Assembly: GCA_914767715.1 (NCBI GenBank)
Contig: OU612071.1
Location: 5,706,001 to 5,770,000 of the forward strand
Length of the DNA: 64,000 bases
Source of the DNA: Membranipora membranacea
Taxonomy: Eukaryota; Bryozoa; Gymnolaemata; Cheilostomatida; Membraniporidae
Reading direction: 5' to 3'
Every line of letters begins with the position of its first letter. Within the stretch, counting starts at the first letter, position 1. A program made the translations under genes and the position numbers. A model generated the notes under the pieces. That model was given only the letters and a program-made list of their open reading frames with translations. It had not been told where the DNA came from and made no database searches. Shown in pieces: positions 23,119 through 36,700 of the stretch.

Positions 23119-26100
23119 CTATAGCAGTAGTTAGGGGCTGACCAAACATTCACCAGCTTATCAGAGAACATGTACTTGTATCCTACAGAGAAACAAAATA
23201 CATTTAGTAAATATACTCAAGCAAATTAGCGTCAGAATTTCAGGAACTTCCCTTATAGGGGCATACCTCAGCTCACATTTCTATGGACTAACGCTCTTAA
23301 TTCAAAGAGGGCAAATTAATGTGTATCCCACAATGCAATGCTTTGGTAGTCCAGGTGAGATAAAGTCAACAATAGTAAATGTATTGTGGGTATTTTCTAT
23401 CATCTTTACTTATTTGTTCTTATGATGTGATTTGGGTTATGGGAACACTGGATATTGCATATTGGATTGACTCATCAAAACTTTAGCATCGACATTTCCT
23501 CAACTTATGAGAGTGGCATTCACTGTTCTTACATGTGATTTGGGTTATGAGAATATTGATCACTTACCATCATGTACCAGCTGATGAGCTCTGCATATCA
23601 GACTCAGGTTGTTTATGTGTACAAACTACAAAATAATACAATATTAAGTCATGCAAAACGGTCCAATGTGTGGTGATTGACAGGAATAGATCAATCTGAA
23701 TTGCTCAGCCAATTAGAGTCGAACCCAGAACTCCTCTGGCACTGATAAACTGCAAGTGAATAGAAAAACCGCTTTCAGATTGATGCCAACTCATCAGTTA
23801 CTCTTTGGACACACCAACTGTGCAATGAATGGTAAAAATTGAAATTACGATAGAATTGTGCACCTATGAAAAATGTATGTCGAAGAGCAGACAACTCAAA
23901 AATAATACCTAAAAACCCAGATATTATTTTATTGGTTATTACTACGGAGCAGAGAGTGACCGATTTAAATGACCATTTTAAGACTTCTGGTATGCTATCA
24001 TAAGCAAAAAAGCGCTCTGAAACTTCAATACAAGGTCCCTCCACATCAGCCAATCTTTTGTGATGTCTTATTTAGGAAGATATGTGGCACTAAATATTGT
24101 AGCTAAGGTTGACTGGCTACTGATAGTATGCAGCTGTGTGATATTCCATGCTCTAGTATGAACTGACACCTTACCTCTTTGGTAACTTTAGCACCAACGA
24201 GCCAGCCAGCACCTCTTGGTAAGACAGCCCATCCATCTATATCATCGGGGTCAGACCAGACGAGATCCCAGAAAGCTCCCTATAAGAATATAAGTATAAT
24301 TGTACAATCATATTATTGATCAGCCCTTTTCCATACACATGAAATATTGGGAGATAGTCATGTACACAGGCAGATCATGCATCACTTCACAAAACTTCAC
24401 AAGAATTTTGTTAAACCAGTGATTCTGTTGAGCTTATGTTTCCAGCAACATACCACAGTTTTTACACATAAATCTGTTTTAGTTTGTACAAAGCTCTTGC
24501 TCTGGTTCCAGTTTTGTACCTGATAGATATGTTGGGGCCTTTCGAGTTGAGCCTACGTAAAATGTGGCCTTTAAAAAAAATGTTGCCCACTCATGATCTT
24601 GTATGTAGTAAGTGAGCATATAAATGGACAGCTCAAATACTTTTATAGATATATGTGTGACTGTTACTGCAAAGCAATAGACCTACATCAAGTTTGCTCA
24701 AGTGCCTGCATTCGGAGTTTCTCCTCCACCAATAATATCCCGTTGGCTAGTTCGCAGAGGGGAGCAATTCCAAATGCGGGAAACTAATCTTGGTTGGCCA
24801 GACTCATTCACTAACTAACTGATTAACTAAATGCCATTTTTATCAAAATATTTTACATTCGACTCCACCCAAACCAAATATGTCCAAGATATAGAAAGTC
24901 GATAGTCCACATATACTGAATAGAGCAGTGTAGCTCAACAAACACATTCTTGATAATTGCTCTCATTCTGGTAGCGAGAAAGAGAAGGTATAAATCACCT
25001 GTTAACAAAGACCTTGACCTTACCTTATGAGGAATCTCCTGATTTCTGTCTATAGTTCTGATCTGATCGAGTGTTTTAATATCTGGACAGAGACCTCCGT
25101 GTACACAAAGTATACTCTCATCAATTATCTTTATTTATATGAATAGAAATACATAGTATTATATAACCATAGCTGAGTACAAAAATCATTCAACTATTCG
25201 ATAACTTTAGCAATACATCTCAATCTCACAGCAATACAATGCAAATATATGTTCCTTTTGAACATTGCGGGTAAAAATATTAAAAAAACAATTAAGGTGT
25301 GACGGCCGTACACCTGAATGATAACTTGCATGTGACTGTGCTTTTATTCATTTACTGTGTTAGATATCCGCAGATAGAGGAGTGGTATTTTGGTATTATC
25401 TCTGTCAGTGTTAGGTTGACAGTCGCTACAGCCAACTTGCATAGTAAGCAGAGGCATTGTCTTTTATTAAATGGCCAAATCGTCAAAGTGTAAGGAGGGA
25501 GTAGCTACCTTAAAGGTTGCCAAGCAGGGTTCACCATACAAGACAAATCATTGACACCATGTTGTGCGCTAGAGTCTTTTACACACATGTTCAAATTTTC
25601 ATTGCATTTGAAAAATTAGGGGCCCCTTGGTAGCCTCTCAAATACACCGATCTCTAGCTGCAGCTTTAATTCATGTCTTAGTTGATGTAAGCTAATGATG
25701 ACACGCTTGCTTTCCTCATGATTATATGTACCACTGATACTGAATTCCTATTGGCTAATAACTAAGCATGAGTCATGCGACATCTTCAGATGCCCGAAAG
25801 GAGTTTGCTGTGAAGCAAAACACCTACACTGTAATTTGGACATTAACTTACAGCAGCGACTGTTAGAAGATCGAATACTTTATAGCAGTACCTCCAGGCG
25901 TTAGCGTTACCGTACTTATTCTGACATTCATCTGTAGAACAAGAATGACAATCAATATAAATAATAAACTTTATTGCCATTACCCCTGTTCAAGGTAGGA
26001 GTGGGCGAGCTAGGGTTATGTATGAATAGTTCAACAAGAGCATCACTGTACACCCACATAGACATTGAGATTAAACTGTTAGCATGTGTATCTCTGATGG

Positions 26101-27912
26101 CTAGAGTCAAGTTTAGTCTGAGTACCTCATGGTGTGCCGACCCTAAATTATGGAAATTTATGTTGGTGGCTACACCTAATTCCTCCTGACTGATCTCAAG
26201 CTACAGGAGCTTATTAATCAGATATACACATGCAAAAATATATAACACAAACGTTGTGCTGTTAAAAAGCTACATACTCATATAGCCTGAGGGCATCAAA
26301 AGATGACATAAATATACGGGGCATCCCTAAGAGCTATGCAAGGGTGCCCAACCTTTTCTCTCACATGAGCCATTTAGAAAATCAATCACACCAAATGAGC
26401 TGACCACGTCGCATCCCGTGTAGACAACATGGAAACAGTCAGTATCTATATATGTATAATATTCATTCATGTATCAGTGCTGGCAAAATTACCAAAGCAA
26501 AGTCACTGTGTGAGATTATGCGCGTAGCGCGAAAATTTTTTTGAGGCAATTTCTGGTCATATGAGGCGCCCTGGAGTTTTGTAAGCATTTTAAGCATTTT
26601 GCAAATTTTTATAAGCATTTTGGAAAATTTAGGTTGGCAAGTCTGCAAGAAGACAACTCTACACACATATGTACAATGCAGGCACCCAGTACAATGAACT
26701 TGTATACACTAGACATACATTTAATGTACATTGTACATGCATGAATTGAATGCATGAAATTCGCGCCAAAAAGCGTGTGCAATTTGCAAATATTAAAATG
26801 AGCCACCCAAAAAGCCAAAATGAGCCGAGGTGGCTCATGAGCCATAGGTTGGGCACCCCTGAGCTATAGTATAATTGAGGAGACCATTTCATGTTTATCC
26901 TTTTATCAGTTCGGAGGGCTTGATTGCAGACAGAAGCCTAATACGGCCAATGCCAAATTTTGAATTATTGAATTTCTCAACCGATGCAACAATCAAGGAT
27001 TCACAACATATCCAAAATGATGTTGAAATAAGTAATTGGAAAACTCATATTATCCATTATGAGTTGCCCAGGTACTAAGGCTAACATTTCAAGTTACAGG
27101 GTGCTAATGTATGATTCCTTTCTGTATATTATTGATGGGTAAACACAATACAATCACCGATATACTGACCGTAGAATACGTAGACTTGCGTGATTTGTCT
27201 ACTTTCGTGATTATCTCTGTGTAAAGTCTTCTCCGGGTATCTGAAAGAAAATACACTAACTAAAATTTGTAGTCACAAATAAAGTCATACACTGCAGACT
27301 CTGTGAAAGAGAGGCCTGTATGTGAAATTAAAGCCAGAAGACTTCAACCTGGTAGCAAGCGTTGTTTTGAGAATTTAGTAGGATTCATTATGTATAGGAC
27401 TGGAAATTTCATATGATATAACATATGTCGATATTGTTGGGATTTTCAGTTTCAAAGACAAAGGCTGCTATTTCTGCGGAGTTGGGTGGTTAATGCATTT
27501 CATGACAGAACATCAACTATGAAATTTCAACAATGACCCATCCAATTAAGTTTCCCATGTTCATGGATTGATAATAATCACCTATTTATCCGACCCTACC
27601 AAATATGTGCAAGATTTGTATAGATACAAAAAGGGAGAGGCAATCGTGAAATGGGTGGGGCAAAAGGCATGGGCCTTTTTCAATTGAGAGGTATTTTGTC
27701 AGGAAGGGCATCTGACCTCAATTGATCCTGTGCCACATCAGTATACAGTCAGTAGACCCGTACTGATATAGAAAAACAAAGTAACATTGAGGTTTCTCAC
27801 AAGGTAGCGAGACTATAAATGAACGTGAGTACAAAACTTACTTTGCTTTCAATGACATAAGATAGGTTAGTGTCTCTAAACTGAAATAGCCTCTATCCAC
27901 AAAATCTCCCAT
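23119..27912 (-). pseudogene. PPP6C: Protein phosphatase 6 catalytic subunit-like gene, partial and probably degenerate
   Basis: Seven minus-strand exons join in frame: 27842-27912 ([18 protein letters not shown]), 27170-27240 (YPEKTLHRDNHESRQITQVY), 25852-25931 ([16 protein letters not shown]), 25024-25128 ([20 protein letters not shown]), 24175-24279 ([20 protein letters not shown]), 23568-23625 (HINNLSLICRAHQLVHD) and 23119-23182 ([20 protein letters not shown]). Order and wording match PPP6C, a metal-dependent Ser/Thr phosphatase acting with SAPS regulatory subunits. The N-terminal third, with the GDxHG metal site, and the last ~45 residues were not found. GDxVDRG is present, but the near-invariant GNHE reads DNHE with one residue missing just before it, GGLSPD reads GGLCPD, and SPRGAG reads LPRGAG. 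The first exon has no AG acceptor next to it. There are no stops or frameshifts, so a divergent functional paralogue remains possible. Introns contain a hAT-type MITE. Confidence 0.75.
26339..26861. mobile_element. hAT-type MITE with CAGGGGTGCCCAACC termini
   Basis: The left end CAAGGGTGCCCAACCTTTT and the right end GGTTGGGCACCCCTG are inverted repeats of the CAGGGGTGCCCAACC kind that is typical of hAT elements, with TGAGCCA/TGGCTCA just inside. Flanks AGCTATG (left) and AGCTATAG (right) fit an 8-bp target-site duplication that has lost one base. It is 523 bp long, AT-rich and has no transposase. It lies in the intron of the PPP6C-like gene between 25931 and 27170. Confidence 0.85.
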
Positions 27913-28136
27913 GTGTATGGATGGGTGAGGAGTAGATATGTTTAATTACCAGGTGAAGGTACAAAATTTTGCATTGCAAAACACAACACTTCTACATGGA
28001 GTGTGTGAAAATATGACTTTTGACCGCGGGGGTGGTGTGTGTGGATATATCACATCACGATAAGATTAATTGTATCAGGCTATTATTCCAATTGTAACAA
28101 TGTTGATGGTCAATTTTGGACAATTACATCTGTGAT

Positions 28137-28179
28137 CCTTGAAATAAACAGTTTATAATAGAAACTGTTTATTTCAAGG
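28137..28179. repeat. Perfect 18-bp inverted repeat with 7-nt loop
   Basis: CCTTGAAATAAACAGTTT (28137-28154) is followed by a 7-base loop and its exact reverse complement (28162-28179). A perfect arm of this length in otherwise drifting sequence suggests recent origin or constraint. No gene lies next to it, and the flanks do not show terminal repeats of a larger element. Confidence 0.85.
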
Positions 28180-30110
28180 AGCTTACCTATATATTGTATA
28201 AGTGCTTACATATATATTATATATGTAATGCGTGATTTGATATGATCAAGTTTCATGAAAAGTACACCATTATAGTTGAATTATTATCATTTATAGATTA
28301 ATGTTTTTGCCAATTTTATAGTTTTGGTTAAGCTTGTGTACTATCATCAGTTATTTTGGTAGTCTGAATGTTCTCGATCTCAATTAGAGCTTGTAAGACT
28401 AATTTTAATACTAAATTATTAGGCATTTTCGTCTGAAATTTGTTAAAAAAAAGGCAAGATTTAAAAACTGAACTTGGTCAGTAGAGAGTCAAATATCCTC
28501 AATTTTTATTGCAGAAACGGATTTTTCAGGTGTTAATTGTATATAATTCATATATTTTTTGTCACATTTTTCACGCTAACTTCGACCAATCAAGCCCCAG
28601 ATTGGGCGCTGCCGGTGCATTTTGGAAAGCGGCCATCTTGAATTTTTGCTGCCACAGCTCCCCAATTGGTCCGAATGACAAAATGTAAATTGATTTATGA
28701 TCAGTACATGCATGATAAAGCTAGTAGTAACTTACTTTGTTGTTATCTCTGCAAATTTTTCAGTTTCAGCGCGTTACAAACAGGCGAAATCGAGCAATTT
28801 TCGTCATTATCAGCCCCAGTAGCCAAATTTGGTGACCTATGACATCTCGGGTATTGATAGTGCATCACTGGAAATAGTCTCAAAATAACATTCAGATGTG
28901 GTTCTATTGATATCTGAATTCTCAAGTCTCAACAACACTTATATTTCAAGATATTGAAGTGTGAAATAAGAAGAATTTCAGAAAATGGCTTTGGAGTTGT
29001 GCCCACAACATTTTCCCGAACTTAAAGCGGCTGTAAAACAGCTACCGTTTGACTCAGAAACCAAGGAATCTGGATTTGTGCTAATTTGAACATGCTTGTT
29101 CCAACTAGACTACTAAAATCAAAATCAAAAATTTGTCAGCACACACATTTGATCAGTCCCCATGGAATGGCCCTGTAGAGTACCGCCTACACAATAGTGT
29201 ATTCAATCAATGAGAAGGCATTGCTTAGTAAATATTAACCAAGTCCTGTCTCCACTATCCTATTTAATGATTAAATTTATTGACACAACATGGTTGGTTT
29301 AATGTAGCTCTTTAATCTTTAGTTATTGATGCAATTCAAATGGTTCCCCGGTCAAGCCTTTGTATTTTTGTATATAGCTCCAAAAATAACCATTTGTGTC
29401 AATCAACCAACTGTACCTCTCAGACTAATGTTTTTATGTAGGTTCTACTCTATGTTCTAATAGCAGTAGTAGTAAGCTGAAGGTAGTACTCAGTACTGGC
29501 TGGTGAACTAACACTACCAGATGTTTAAAAATGTTATGTTATCTCTCCTTTTGGACAAAGTTTTTACCTTGATAGCAGCTATTTATCTGAGCAGACTGAT
29601 GACAGTTTCCTGTACTCGGTCGAAGTATCATGCTTGGTAAAACTCTTAGTATAGCAGACTTTTAGAGAAACTGGGGTGATCATGAAATAAATTGTATTTT
29701 TAGAAACTTATTTGGTAGAAATGAAAAGGAATGTTTCGCTAGAAGAGGATGTGAAATATGATTGGCTCAGAGTCTGGTCCGAGCTCAATAATTGGCCTAT
29801 TTAGAAATAGGTCGATTCTTATGTCATGGACAACGAAAGAACAACTCTTGTTTTTACAAGGGAAGACAATTCTTAAAAAAATTTTCAAGTGTAACAGCAG
29901 GGCAGTTGGGAGGGGTGGGTTTGGGAGGGGGACCAGTGTGTGAAATGATGAACAGCAATAAGTAGCAGTAAAAATATTGAATTTGGTTATGCTTTTAGAA
30001 GGTGTGATTTTATAAGAGCTGCTTAAACCATACTCAGTACCTACAAGTTACAAAGTGTCGAGCGTTTGAGCAACAAACTCCAAGTTCATTGGTTTGAGCA
30101 GGGAGAATGG

Positions 30111-30240
30111 TTTGAGGGGGTTTGAGGGGGTTTGAGGGGGTTTGAGGGGGTTTGAGGGGATTTGAGGGGGTTTGAGGGGGTTTGAGGGGGTTTGAGGGGG
30201 TTTGAGGGGGTTTGAGGGGATTTGAGGGGATTTGAAGGGG
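30111..30240 (+). repeat. G-rich 10-bp tandem array (TTTGAGGGGG x13)
   Basis: Thirteen consecutive 10-bp units read TTTGAGGGGG, with GGGGA variants at 30151, 30211 and 30221 and a TTTGAAGGGG unit last. Further single units stand at about 30247-30262. Each unit brings a run of four or five Gs spaced by five or six bases, so any four neighbours could fold as a G-quadruplex on the plus strand. Confidence 0.95.
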
Positions 30241-33200
30241 TCCCTGGTTTGAGGGGGTTTGACTATCTAATAGCAGTTATTAAGTTTTTCTGAAAATACC
30301 ACATGACGCATAATGCTTGTATCCTTATGTAGTGGCTAGATTTTCTGAGGTCATGGTGTTTGTTGTTGTCTCAGTTGTCTGAGTTTGTAGATGCCTGAGT
30401 CAAAACAGTTGATACCCTGCGTTCAAAAAGATCCTGGTAATACCTGGCTCAAAACAGTTGAAACCATGCCTTCAAAAAAGACCAAAACAACACCCCTATA
30501 TTCATCAATTATTGAGTAAAATGCAAGAATCAAAAGTTTCAGATGGTACACACATCTTTCTGACATCACATTCTCCTTCCCCAGGCATCACTGAGAGATC
30601 ATTTCAGCGATGCCTGACTTTGATAACTCAGAAATGTTTGTCCTGATTGCAAAATTTAGCTGTTCTTAGGCATTTTTAGCTGAAAAAATATCTTTGGTAG
30701 TTTTGGGCTTTATTTCATGTATGCTTCAACGTGCAATGATATCTCCCAGTGTTCTTCGTTTCTTGAGTTTCAAAATTATTGGAATACAACAAAACACACC
30801 ACCTGATCATCATTCGTATTCATATTATGTGGACAGTCATAGAGTGTGGATAAGTTCTAGCTGAGGTGAAGGATGCTGGAAGTGGCCTGCTTCCTGTAAA
30901 AGAAGACTCTGCTTGGATCCGACACGAAACAAACTGTGCCATGGTTCCGCAGAGGAATCCTGTTTGCTTTTGCATGAGAACACCAAACTTCACATATGGG
31001 CCCATACCAAAAAGATCTAGAAGAAGCCGATATATATATATATTTAAATATATACATATATCAGTACAGGAACTGAAATGAGACTAAATCTCACTAGATC
31101 CTAGCCGAATACACATTTGAGAAACTCGTACATAGTTCATATATCGCTGTTCAACTACCTAGGGACAAGTTGTTTATTTTATCTCACAAATCACAGTATC
31201 AATAAGAAGTGATGTAAAAAATTTGGCTCTATCCAGGGTAGTATTAAAAACCTGTCATCTCAGAATGATATTTGACACGCACTGAAAAAGAGGTTTATGG
31301 CATAATGACACAAAAATAATATTGTTGATGAACTGATTGATGGAACTGTTTTGATGATGATTGCCAACATTAATTGGCAGCTGCATTACATTTTTGATAT
31401 ATTATATTTGGCAAGAGTGACTACAAGTTGATAAATAACATATCGTTTCTCGACATGACATTTTGTGCCAGCATAATCGTATGGCTCTGTGGTAAGCCAA
31501 TAGCAGCCTGGGTTTTATTGTGTTTATGAAGCAGCCGTGTAGTAGGTTACAGTCGAAGCCAAAGGTTATCTTATAACAGAAGGGTTCAGATAAGAAGCCT
31601 GCTAAATCACGCTAGGGAAGCTGGAGATTACGTATATCATCGGAGATATGGATTTGTAACTCATATCCACTGATGACAAAGCTATTATAGTCACGCAACT
31701 TTATTCCAGATAAATGTAAGTAAGTTTTTTGCATGTTTTCTCAGGTCAAGTGCTCAAACTCTGGCTGGGTTGATGGTGGCACCGCCAACCGAACGACTGA
31801 AGCGATCTGACAAATATTTGGCAAGGCTACCAGCAAGTTGACTCTGGTTAGACTATGTATAGTCAAAGCTGAACTTCATGTTCATAATAGTCTCAATAAT
31901 AATAATGCTTTATAGTTTCTTTGAAGGTAACCATATACTGCGGCAAAACAGAAAGGCTCAAATAGCTGGAAATAAAGAACAAAACATATAAACAGACACT
32001 AGAGATATAGCTTCACCATTTTGCTTCAGTTGAAAGTAAGTTATCCTTCAGAGTTTTTGCTCTGTGTCCTCAAACTAAGACATCGATCTTGAAGCACAAT
32101 GCCCTCCTTGCCTCTTTCTCCTTATCCAAGGAAATAACTAAAATATTTGTGTCCCCTTCTTATCCCCATTTTTCAATTACAAATCACAATCACACCGTTG
32201 TTGCTCAGTAACCTCCCGCCCAAACTAAATAATATGTGTTATCAAAATATAGATGGGAGCATAGGAGGTCCATAGAACCGATATTTTCATATATATATAC
32301 GACATATAATCCTAGTTCCCATTGTGTATTCAAACAGTGACTCCGAATTGCAGATGAATTTATGGTAACCATGGGTTCAGCAATTTATACTGTGCTGAGT
32401 AAAAGCCTATAAAATTCACGGGTTGATAACTCCTAGAACAAATCATAGCCTATTTTCATTTAAGTCACTGAGTGATAAGAAAACTTTGAAATTCAGGACA
32501 CCGATTGATATTGATAACCAATCTAAGTTGTGGGCTGGGTCCGATGATTAGGTATCGGCACAACATTTCCCCCCCCCCCCCCAGGTTGTGCTTCATAGAA
32601 TTTGGTTTTCAGTGTAGACCACATTCCGCTAGTCAGTTTAACTTTCGCCATATTGAGGATGATATCACCATTCTGGCCAGATTTTTCATCAGGCTTTGTC
32701 ATGCCTCAACAAGGCTTGTGAAAAAATTGGCTAAAGGTCGGAGTTATCAAAATTCAGCCAGCTCAGAATTGCTATGATCTATGCATAAGGAAATGATAAG
32801 AGGTTCTGGCAAGGTGTCATTATAACTTTTTGTGCGTATCTGAATGATGAAACTATTTTGATGACATTTCCGCAACAATGATTGGCAGCTTGTCAAAGAT
32901 TTTTTGACAAATATTTGGCAAGACTGCCAGCAAGTTGAACCTATCAATGTGTCATTTGTGCCAGCTTGATAGATGGTATGAATGACACTAGTAAGACAAT
33001 AGCAGCTTTGTATCATTTTGGTCCTCTCCTAACCAAACCAGTCAGAGTGAAAACAATGGCCAGGGTATACGGTATTCTAGTACTATTCTCAAATGCCTAA
33101 TGGTATAATTTAGTAAGCTATTGCAATCGAATAGTTCACTCACATCACAACCCAGAAATGGTTTTATCTTGCCTCAATGTGATGTCTTTAGGAGTATAAC

Positions 33201-33719
33201 AGGCATTATTGCATACTATAAAAGTTAGATACCATAATAAACATGAGCAACACAGACTGACCCTCTGCCATAACATAGTTTAGTTGAGATACAATTATAA
33301 GTTTGTCACAGGGTTTCTAAAGACAAGTGCTTAGAATACTTAATCAACAAGAGTTTTCATATTTATTGATTGTCGCAATAAGTTGATTATTGGGCAACAT
33401 TATGTATGGTACCCATAAATATCATTGCAATCAGCTTGAAGAACCCAAACTCAAACCAATGTCAATGCTAGGAACAAGCGGGTCATTTGCTTGAATCAAA
33501 ATAAATAATTTTTATATCAATTGAGTATAAAACTGTGGAAAATATCTTAAAAAATGACATATTTTTTAAATGCACAAGCGGAAAACTGATGGATATTGCC
33601 CAGTAGAATATACAAATTTTTTTTTGGTACTTCATATCAATTATATTTGCTTGTGTAATAGCTCTAATAGGAATGAGCAAAGTGTGTGAAATTTGTAATA
33701 ATCTTTCATTTTTTTCCAG

Positions 33720-33737
33720 ATGACTGAATTGTTGTGA
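33720..33737 (+). promoter_or_regulatory. Short upstream open frame in the gene 2 leader
   Basis: Right after an acceptor-like tract (TTTTTTTCCAG), ATGACTGAATTGTTGTGA encodes a five-residue peptide and stop, 25 bases before the ATG chosen for gene 2. If this is the leader exon, the uORF could lower translation of the main frame. Confidence 0.35.
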
Positions 33738-33762
33738 TTGAGGTTGCGAGGAGTGCTACAAA

Positions 33763-36700
33763 ATGCCTAAATTAAGCAAACTAAGGCAGAGAGGTGAGTT
33801 TTATGCAATATACAGTGTGCAATTAAATTTTTTTATGAGGAAACTTAAATCAAAGTGTGTGTGTGGTTGTTTTGTTCCAACTCAATTATATACATGACTC
33901 TATAGGTAAATTAATTACTTTCAGTTTCAACAAAGCAGATTTATCCTATAGAAATTTGGTTGAAAACTGTTCTGTTCGGTAGCCACAGGTTAAAAATTCA
34001 CTATCGTTATCGCAATTGCATCATTGAAATGTATGCTGACGGATATATTGGGATCATCATTAGGAGAAGGTTGTTTTTGTTATTCACTCATTAAGGTGCA
34101 CAAAAAATCAATTGATTTTGTAGACAGTGACTTGTATGTGGTGACATATAAATGTGGAAACCTTTATTTTTAAAAACTCAGCAATTTATCATAAGTCTTG
34201 GACCAGTGTCCATTAGGGCTCTCATAAGCTTGTCCTTTGCTCATAGCACTGTGTTACGCACAGTGTCATGCAGATTGTAAAAAAAATATAAGTGATTATT
34301 TTGTGTGCTGCTCTTATGAAAATTCAAAGGCGATTTATCACAGAAACTGATTCAATAAACATGGTTAAGTGCTAACTAAGAGCCCACTCATGTTGATTAT
34401 TAAAATCTGCTGGTAACAACTGAAACGAACCAGTTGCTCCCTTCTAAATAAGAAAGTTTTCAAAAGCAGTACATATGATTACTTCCTATTCCTACATAAA
34501 TAAATATTTATTGATATGTTTTAATGACTATTCAAACAATAGTTTCAATTGACACCGGTCCCAGGGGACCTCATAGTGAGCTAGGGTTTACAGTACAAAT
34601 AAATTGAAACGAGTTGGTTTTGATGGAATGATGTATCAAGCATAATGGCAAAGTTTTAGTTGCTTTGCCTTTTGTCACTGTGTCAATAACCAGACGACCT
34701 ATTGAAGCTTTATTGAGATATGGTTCTTTACCTCACTATTTTATTTATCTGCAGTAGCTGAAGCATTCTGCATGAGAACAGTCACACGACAGGATGCAAA
34801 GGAGGTTTGTCACATGCGGATTCCTTATTGTCTTTTAAATGAATTCTGCACTACATGCTATGCAGTGTATAGCTTCTGGTATTTTCAAACAAAGGTTTTT
34901 GCATCAAACCTAAAAATCTTTTGCTTTTCACATGTCTGTTATTGCTGCACTATCAATCAACGCTGCGATTGTTTTGTTGATTCATGTATTTATTTGGACA
35001 ACAGCTTAAACATTTTAGTATTGGGTAATCATCTTTGAGTGAAATAATTTTGGTAAAACAGTTCGTCAAGGAATAGCTTGCGACATTTTGGTTCATAGCG
35101 TGACTGTCAGCAGGTTCCAGTACAAGAATCCCGATAAGGACCTTGCAGCTATTGATTATTAATTGGTCAATGGAAACTAATTGGTATAGAGGATTACGTT
35201 GTATCAAAATCACATAGGGTTGGGAATTCATTTTGCTAATAATGTGGCGGATAACCTGAAGACTAAAATTAATGTTTAGCGCTGGTGGGCTTGAACCCAC
35301 GGTCAACAGTACACCAGGCATAGGTTCGACTGTTGGCTTCAGGATCAAATAGTATAGCTAGTATTTTGGAATTTTGTGAATCTGAATCCATTGTGCAGTG
35401 GTTAAATCTACTTTAAACTTAAAACTACTTAAAACTACTTTTCTGCTGCTTTTGTGTGTTCGAGCACAGCATTACTGCAATACACTTTCAATCAACAGTT
35501 TGAATATTAAGATGATACTAGTCTCTTTAGCTTGACCACATGACTTTTTGCATCATTGATGACAAAAAAGCGATAGCAAAATTTTGTGCATGAGATTTTA
35601 GTAATTAGTATTCTCAGATCACCAAAATATATGAAAAAGTTATGCTCATTCAGGGTTGAACAGTTTTTAAAATGATCGAAAAATTGAATGCCAAAATTGA
35701 ATGCAACAATCTGTAATTGCGGCTGGTTGAGATTATCATTTGGAAAACTATACATTACATACAGATGTAAAATGAAAATTCAATTTTTTTAGGATGAAGG
35801 ATATCGATCTAACCCATCAACATTAGATAATCAAGGTGAGTGCATTTGTTTCAATCCTCCTTATTCAAACATTGTAATGTCTTATCACAGAAACACTGTG
35901 TGAGTCAGTTTTGCTCATCTTTCTTTGTTGCTGATAACTGTTGATATTATATGGTTTAGACATGTATGTTAATGAAAATTCGTAAAATAAACTGACCAAA
36001 CAATTGTTGATTGGCTTTTTGGTGCTGCAAACTGTCGAGAGATTTTACTTTCGCATGGATAGAATTTTTAAGCATATTGAACGATTAATTTTTTTCATTT
36101 AAGCTTCAGCTTCAGCATCTCTGGAAAAATCTACAAGAAAAAAAGAAATGAACCGGCTTAATCAGCTTCAGGTAAAGCAGTATTTCTGCAGTGTTGGCAA
36201 TCATAGTTTGGCAAATAGGCATAGACATCATCACTTGTCATCATGATGTCATCCCAAAACATTTTTATTAGTATAATCAGTACTTTGGGGTCAGGTCATT
36301 ATTCCTTACAGGATGGTCAAAAATTTGCCAGATGTAAGAACACATTACTATTTATGTTTGATAAACTCATAAAGCGATCCCCGATCCCCCTCCCCCAATT
36401 AACTCAAACTTTAAATAACCAATGTCCAATGTATTTATTTTAGGATCGAGGATATCAATCTTTAAGAGAAAGTGAAGAGAAAATTTCTAACAAAAGTGAG
36501 TGTGTGTTGTCTTGATTATCAGGTTTTAATTTTGCGATATTGACTGACATCACTTCTTCAATTCAACCAACATTGAAAATGTGTTAACAATTAGTCTAAC
36601 ACTTCCTGTAATTCTACTCTCGATTAAATGACCGCAATTCTTTTTTTGCAGCAAGTTGTTAAACAAAATAGCAGGATATGGTGAACCCAATTCTAACCGC

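Larger units (their letters stand above)
27913..33719. other. Long gene-free stretch with hairpin and tandem repeats
   Basis: The missing 5' exons of the PPP6C-like gene would be expected here on the minus strand, but I found none. Besides the hairpin at 28137-28179 and the G-rich array at 30111-30240, there are diverged copies of one sequence near 31330-31510, 31795-31845 and 32845-33015 (shared TTTGGCAAG and ACCAGCAAGTTGA-like blocks), a TATATA run at 31030-31060 and a C14 run at 32569-32582. An open frame at 30866-31081 is open on both strands and matches nothing I know. Confidence 0.45.

Noticed and set aside
27905-27960. U12-type AT-AC intron before the GDFVDRG exon
   Set aside because: The exon is preceded by AC instead of AG, but no U12 branch-site consensus is seen; a lost acceptor is simpler.
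30111-30240. Regular repeat resembling an array such as CRISPR
   Set aside because: Units are 10 bp with no unique spacers, in an intron-bearing animal genome; it is a simple tandem repeat.
30866-31081. Open frame of 71 codons, GC-richer than its surroundings, open on both strands
   Set aside because: No recognisable motif, splice partner or paralogue in the window; insufficient to call a gene.
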